Of a stretch of DNA of 12,336 nt, positions 10,854 through 12,336 are shown piece by piece (the stretch's first letter is position 1; each line of letters starts with the position of its first letter). Under the pieces are notes generated by a model, which saw only the letters and a program-made list of their open reading frames with translations, was not told where the DNA came from and searched no databases. The stretch comes from Defluviitaleaceae bacterium (lineage in GTDB: Bacteria; Bacillota; Clostridia; Lachnospirales; WQUN01). The stretch covers positions 1 through 12,336 of the forward strand of contig WRKK01000315.1 in NCBI GenBank assembly GCA_009782245.1, in the 5' to 3' direction. The position numbers and the translations under genes are program-made.

Positions 10854-12026
10854 ATGACGAAAGAATTTAAGGCACAATATAGTGCAAATTTATTGAGAAC
10901 TTATGCTAGGTATCCCGTTGCGTTTATTTCGGGGAAAGGCAGTAAAATTTGGGACGATGCGGGAAAAGAGTACATCGATTTTATGTCGGGGTTAGGCGTT
11001 TGCTCGGTTGGGCACTCGCACCCTGATTGGGTAAGTGCAATAGCCGCGCAGGCTGGCGAATTATCGCACGTTTCCAATTTATATCACACGCCGCAGGGCG
11101 GACTTTTGGCACAACGTTTATGCGATATTTCGGGCATGAGTGCCGCATTTTTTGCCAATTCTGGCTCGGAGGCAACGGAGGGTCTGATAAAATTAGCCCG
11201 CAAATACAGCAAAGATTATTACGGCAACGGTCGCTCCACGATTTTAACGTTAGAGAACTCGTTTCATGGCAACACTTTAGCAACGTTAAGTGCAACGGGG
11301 CAGCCCAAATATCACCATAACTTTGAGCCATTTTTGCCAGGTTTTAGGCACGTACCAATAAACGACCTATCCGCACTGGAAGAGCAGGGCAGAGATGTTT
11401 GTGCGTTGTTAATAGAGGTTATTCAGAGCGACAATAGCATTACGCCGCTAAGCGCCGAATATGTGAAACAAGCCGCCGAACTATGCAAAGACCGCGACTG
11501 GCTGCTAATGGTAGACGAAGTGCAGACGGGGATAGGCCGCACGGGCAAATGGTTTGGTTTTCAGCATTACGACATTGAACCTGATGCTATTGGGCTTTCC
11601 CGAGGTTTGGCAAGTGGCTTGCCTTTAAGTGCATTTTTGGTTAGCCAAAAATTATATGATGTGCTTGGGCCACACGATCACGCCTCTACTTTTGGGGCTA
11701 ATTTGATTTGTTGTGCCGCCGCACTGGCTACTTTGGACATTTTAACACCCATATTGCCAGAAGTGCTACAAAAAGGGCAATACATTTGCGATAAAATAAT
11801 TGAGATGAACCTACCAGCAATCGCCGAAACTAGTGGGGTTGGTCTTATGCTGGGCGTTAAACTTAACAAACTTGTGCCCTACGACATAACGCTAAAGCTG
11901 CTGGAGGCTGGTTTGGCTACATTAACAGCTGGCATAGATGAAATTAAGCTATTGCCGCCGCTGACCATTACATATAAAGATATAGATGAGGGTTTGGCGA
12001 TTTTTGGGAAAGTTATGAAAGCCTAG
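10854..12026 (+). CDS. Class III aminotransferase, ArgD-like, with the PLP lysine replaced by Arg (candidate pseudoenzyme)
   Basis: The whole fold of the acetylornithine/ornithine aminotransferase family is present (390 aa, normal length): GLGVCSVGHSHP (47-57), SNLYHTPQ (74-81), NSGSEATEGLIKLARKY (102-118), FHGNTLATLSATGQPKYH (138-154), DEVQTGIGRTGKWF (221-234), LSRGLASGLPLSAFL (248-262), HASTFGANLICCAAAL (276-291) and LLPPLTIT (366-373). In active members the segment at 248-251 is LAKG, with Lys forming the Schiff base to PLP; here codon 250 is CGA (Arg). Other usual active-site positions also differ: FHGRT is FHGNT, EPIQGEGG is EVIQSDNS, and the Arg before PPL is Lys365. The PLP-ring Asp221 and phosphate-binding Thr279 remain. 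No frameshift or stop is visible. It is monocistronic with no arginine genes nearby. The gene name argD is withheld because catalysis is doubtful. Confidence 0.9.
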   Translation: MTKEFKAQYSANLLRTYARYPVAFISGKGSKIWDDAGKEYIDFMSGLGVCSVGHSHPDWVSAIAAQAGELSHVSNLYHTPQGGLLAQRLCDISGMSAAFFANSGSEATEGLIKLARKYSKDYYGNGRSTILTLENSFHGNTLATLSATGQPKYHHNFEPFLPGFRHVPINDLSALEEQGRDVCALLIEVIQSDNSITPLSAEYVKQAAELCKDRDWLLMVDEVQTGIGRTGKWFGFQHYDIEPDAIGLSRGLASGLPLSAFLVSQKLYDVLGPHDHASTFGANLICCAAALATLDILTPILPEVLQKGQYICDKIIEMNLPAIAETSGVGLMLGVKLNKLVPYDITLKLLEAGLATLTAGIDEIKLLPPLTITYKDIDEGLAIFGKVMKA

Positions 12027-12050
12027 TATCCTAGTATTTGGAAGATAAAA

Positions 12051-12091
12051 CTGTTGCAAAATTTTGGCTTTGGTTTTGCAACGGTTTTTTT
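12051..12091 (+). terminator. Rho-independent terminator after the ArgD-like gene
   Basis: An 11-bp stem with one G-T pair (12051-12061 with 12074-12084) and a run of seven Ts at 12085-12091, about 25 bp after the stop codon. Confidence 0.9.
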
Positions 12092-12163
12092 GCGTTGGGT
12101 TAATTTTTAATTGTGTATTTTGCACATTTTGCACATTGCAAATTTGCCAGCAATTTAGGCAAT

Positions 12164-12193
12164 AAAAAAGGCACATACGAATATATGCCTTTT
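12164..12193 (-). terminator. Terminator of the tRNA-His transcript
   Basis: On the minus strand a 12-bp stem with one G-U pair and a TTCG tetraloop (12166-12177 with 12182-12193) is followed by six Ts. It lies about 48 nt after the tRNA 3' end. The AT-rich stretch between it and the ArgD-like terminator (12092-12163) holds only short tttgcacat direct repeats. Confidence 0.85.
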
Positions 12194-12241
12194 CCACCCA
12201 AAACATTGAATTTCAAAAATTACAAAAGCCCAAAAGGAGAG

Positions 12242-12316
12242 GGAGGGTAATGGGATTTGAACCCACGACCTCGAGAGCCACAATCTCGCGCGCTAACCAA
12301 CTGTGCTATACCCTCC
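12242..12316 (-). tRNA. tRNA-His (anticodon GTG)
   Basis: The minus strand folds as a complete cloverleaf: acceptor stem GAGGGTA/TACCCTC, D arm, anticodon stem CGAGA/TCTCG with loop TTGTGGC (anticodon GTG at 12279-12281), and T arm GTGGG/CCCAT with loop TTCAAAT. A genome-encoded G at -1 (12316) faces C73 (12242), the hallmark of bacterial tRNA-His. The CCA end is not encoded and must be added after transcription. The D stem has one A-C mismatch (positions 12-23). It points towards, and is convergent with, the ArgD-like gene. Confidence 0.97.
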
Positions 12317-12336
12317 ATATGCGTATCTGAAGGGAT

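Noticed and set aside
12113..12155. tttgcacat direct repeats as a possible origin or iteron
   Set aside because: Only two or three short AT-rich copies, with no replication gene or DnaA boxes nearby.

Overview
The window looks like a chromosomal segment of a low-GC Gram-positive bacterium (Bacillota, most likely class Clostridia). The basis is gene content (Veg, HPr kinase/phosphorylase, RapZ, and the rpsF-ssb-rpsR order), strong AGGAGG-type ribosome binding sites and clear sigma-A-type promoters with 17-bp spacers. I cannot name the genus from the sequence. No phage, transposase, CRISPR or toxin genes are visible. The protein genes are mostly housekeeping; the unusual content is in the spacers and in one aminotransferase.

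Layout. 1-203: a GC-rich 22-bp tandem array, then a terminator. 204-1301 (minus): rpsF-ssb-rpsR operon, with a consensus promoter and a leader hairpin. 1435-3143 (plus): a membrane-anchored ComEC-type metallo-beta-lactamase-fold protein overlapping by one base with a TrmH/SpoU-family RNA methyltransferase. 3144-3503: a 360-bp spacer between convergent genes, packed with hairpins and repeats. 3504-6621 (minus): a tight four-gene operon, unknown protein-hprK-murB-rapZ, with promoter and A-rich 11-bp repeats upstream. 6943-7182 (minus): veg with its own extended -10 promoter. 7377-9275 (minus): a YgiQ-type radical SAM protein whose mRNA leader contains a second copy of a hairpin-rich dispersed repeat. 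9508-10665 (plus): a membrane-anchored DUF4097-like solenoid protein. 10854-12026 (plus): a class III (ArgD-like) aminotransferase that has Arg where the PLP-binding Lys should be. 12242-12316 (minus): tRNA-His with its terminator.

How the genes relate. S6, SSB and S18 form a classical ribosome/replication operon. HprK (carbon catabolite control), MurB (peptidoglycan precursor synthesis) and RapZ (nucleotide-binding regulator linked to envelope precursor control) form a metabolism/cell-wall operon. The partners often found downstream of rapZ in Bacillota (the YvcK/GpeA family and WhiA) are absent here, and the operon ends in the repeat-rich spacer.

The points most worth a second look are the ArgD-like protein with several altered active-site residues (a candidate pseudoenzyme), two related families of GC-rich hairpin repeats in the spacers (3401-3484 with 9301-9385, and 1-133 with 3240-3333), the 11-bp phased A-tract array upstream of the hprK operon promoter, and repeat-encoded low-complexity segments inside HprK and the TrmH-family protein.
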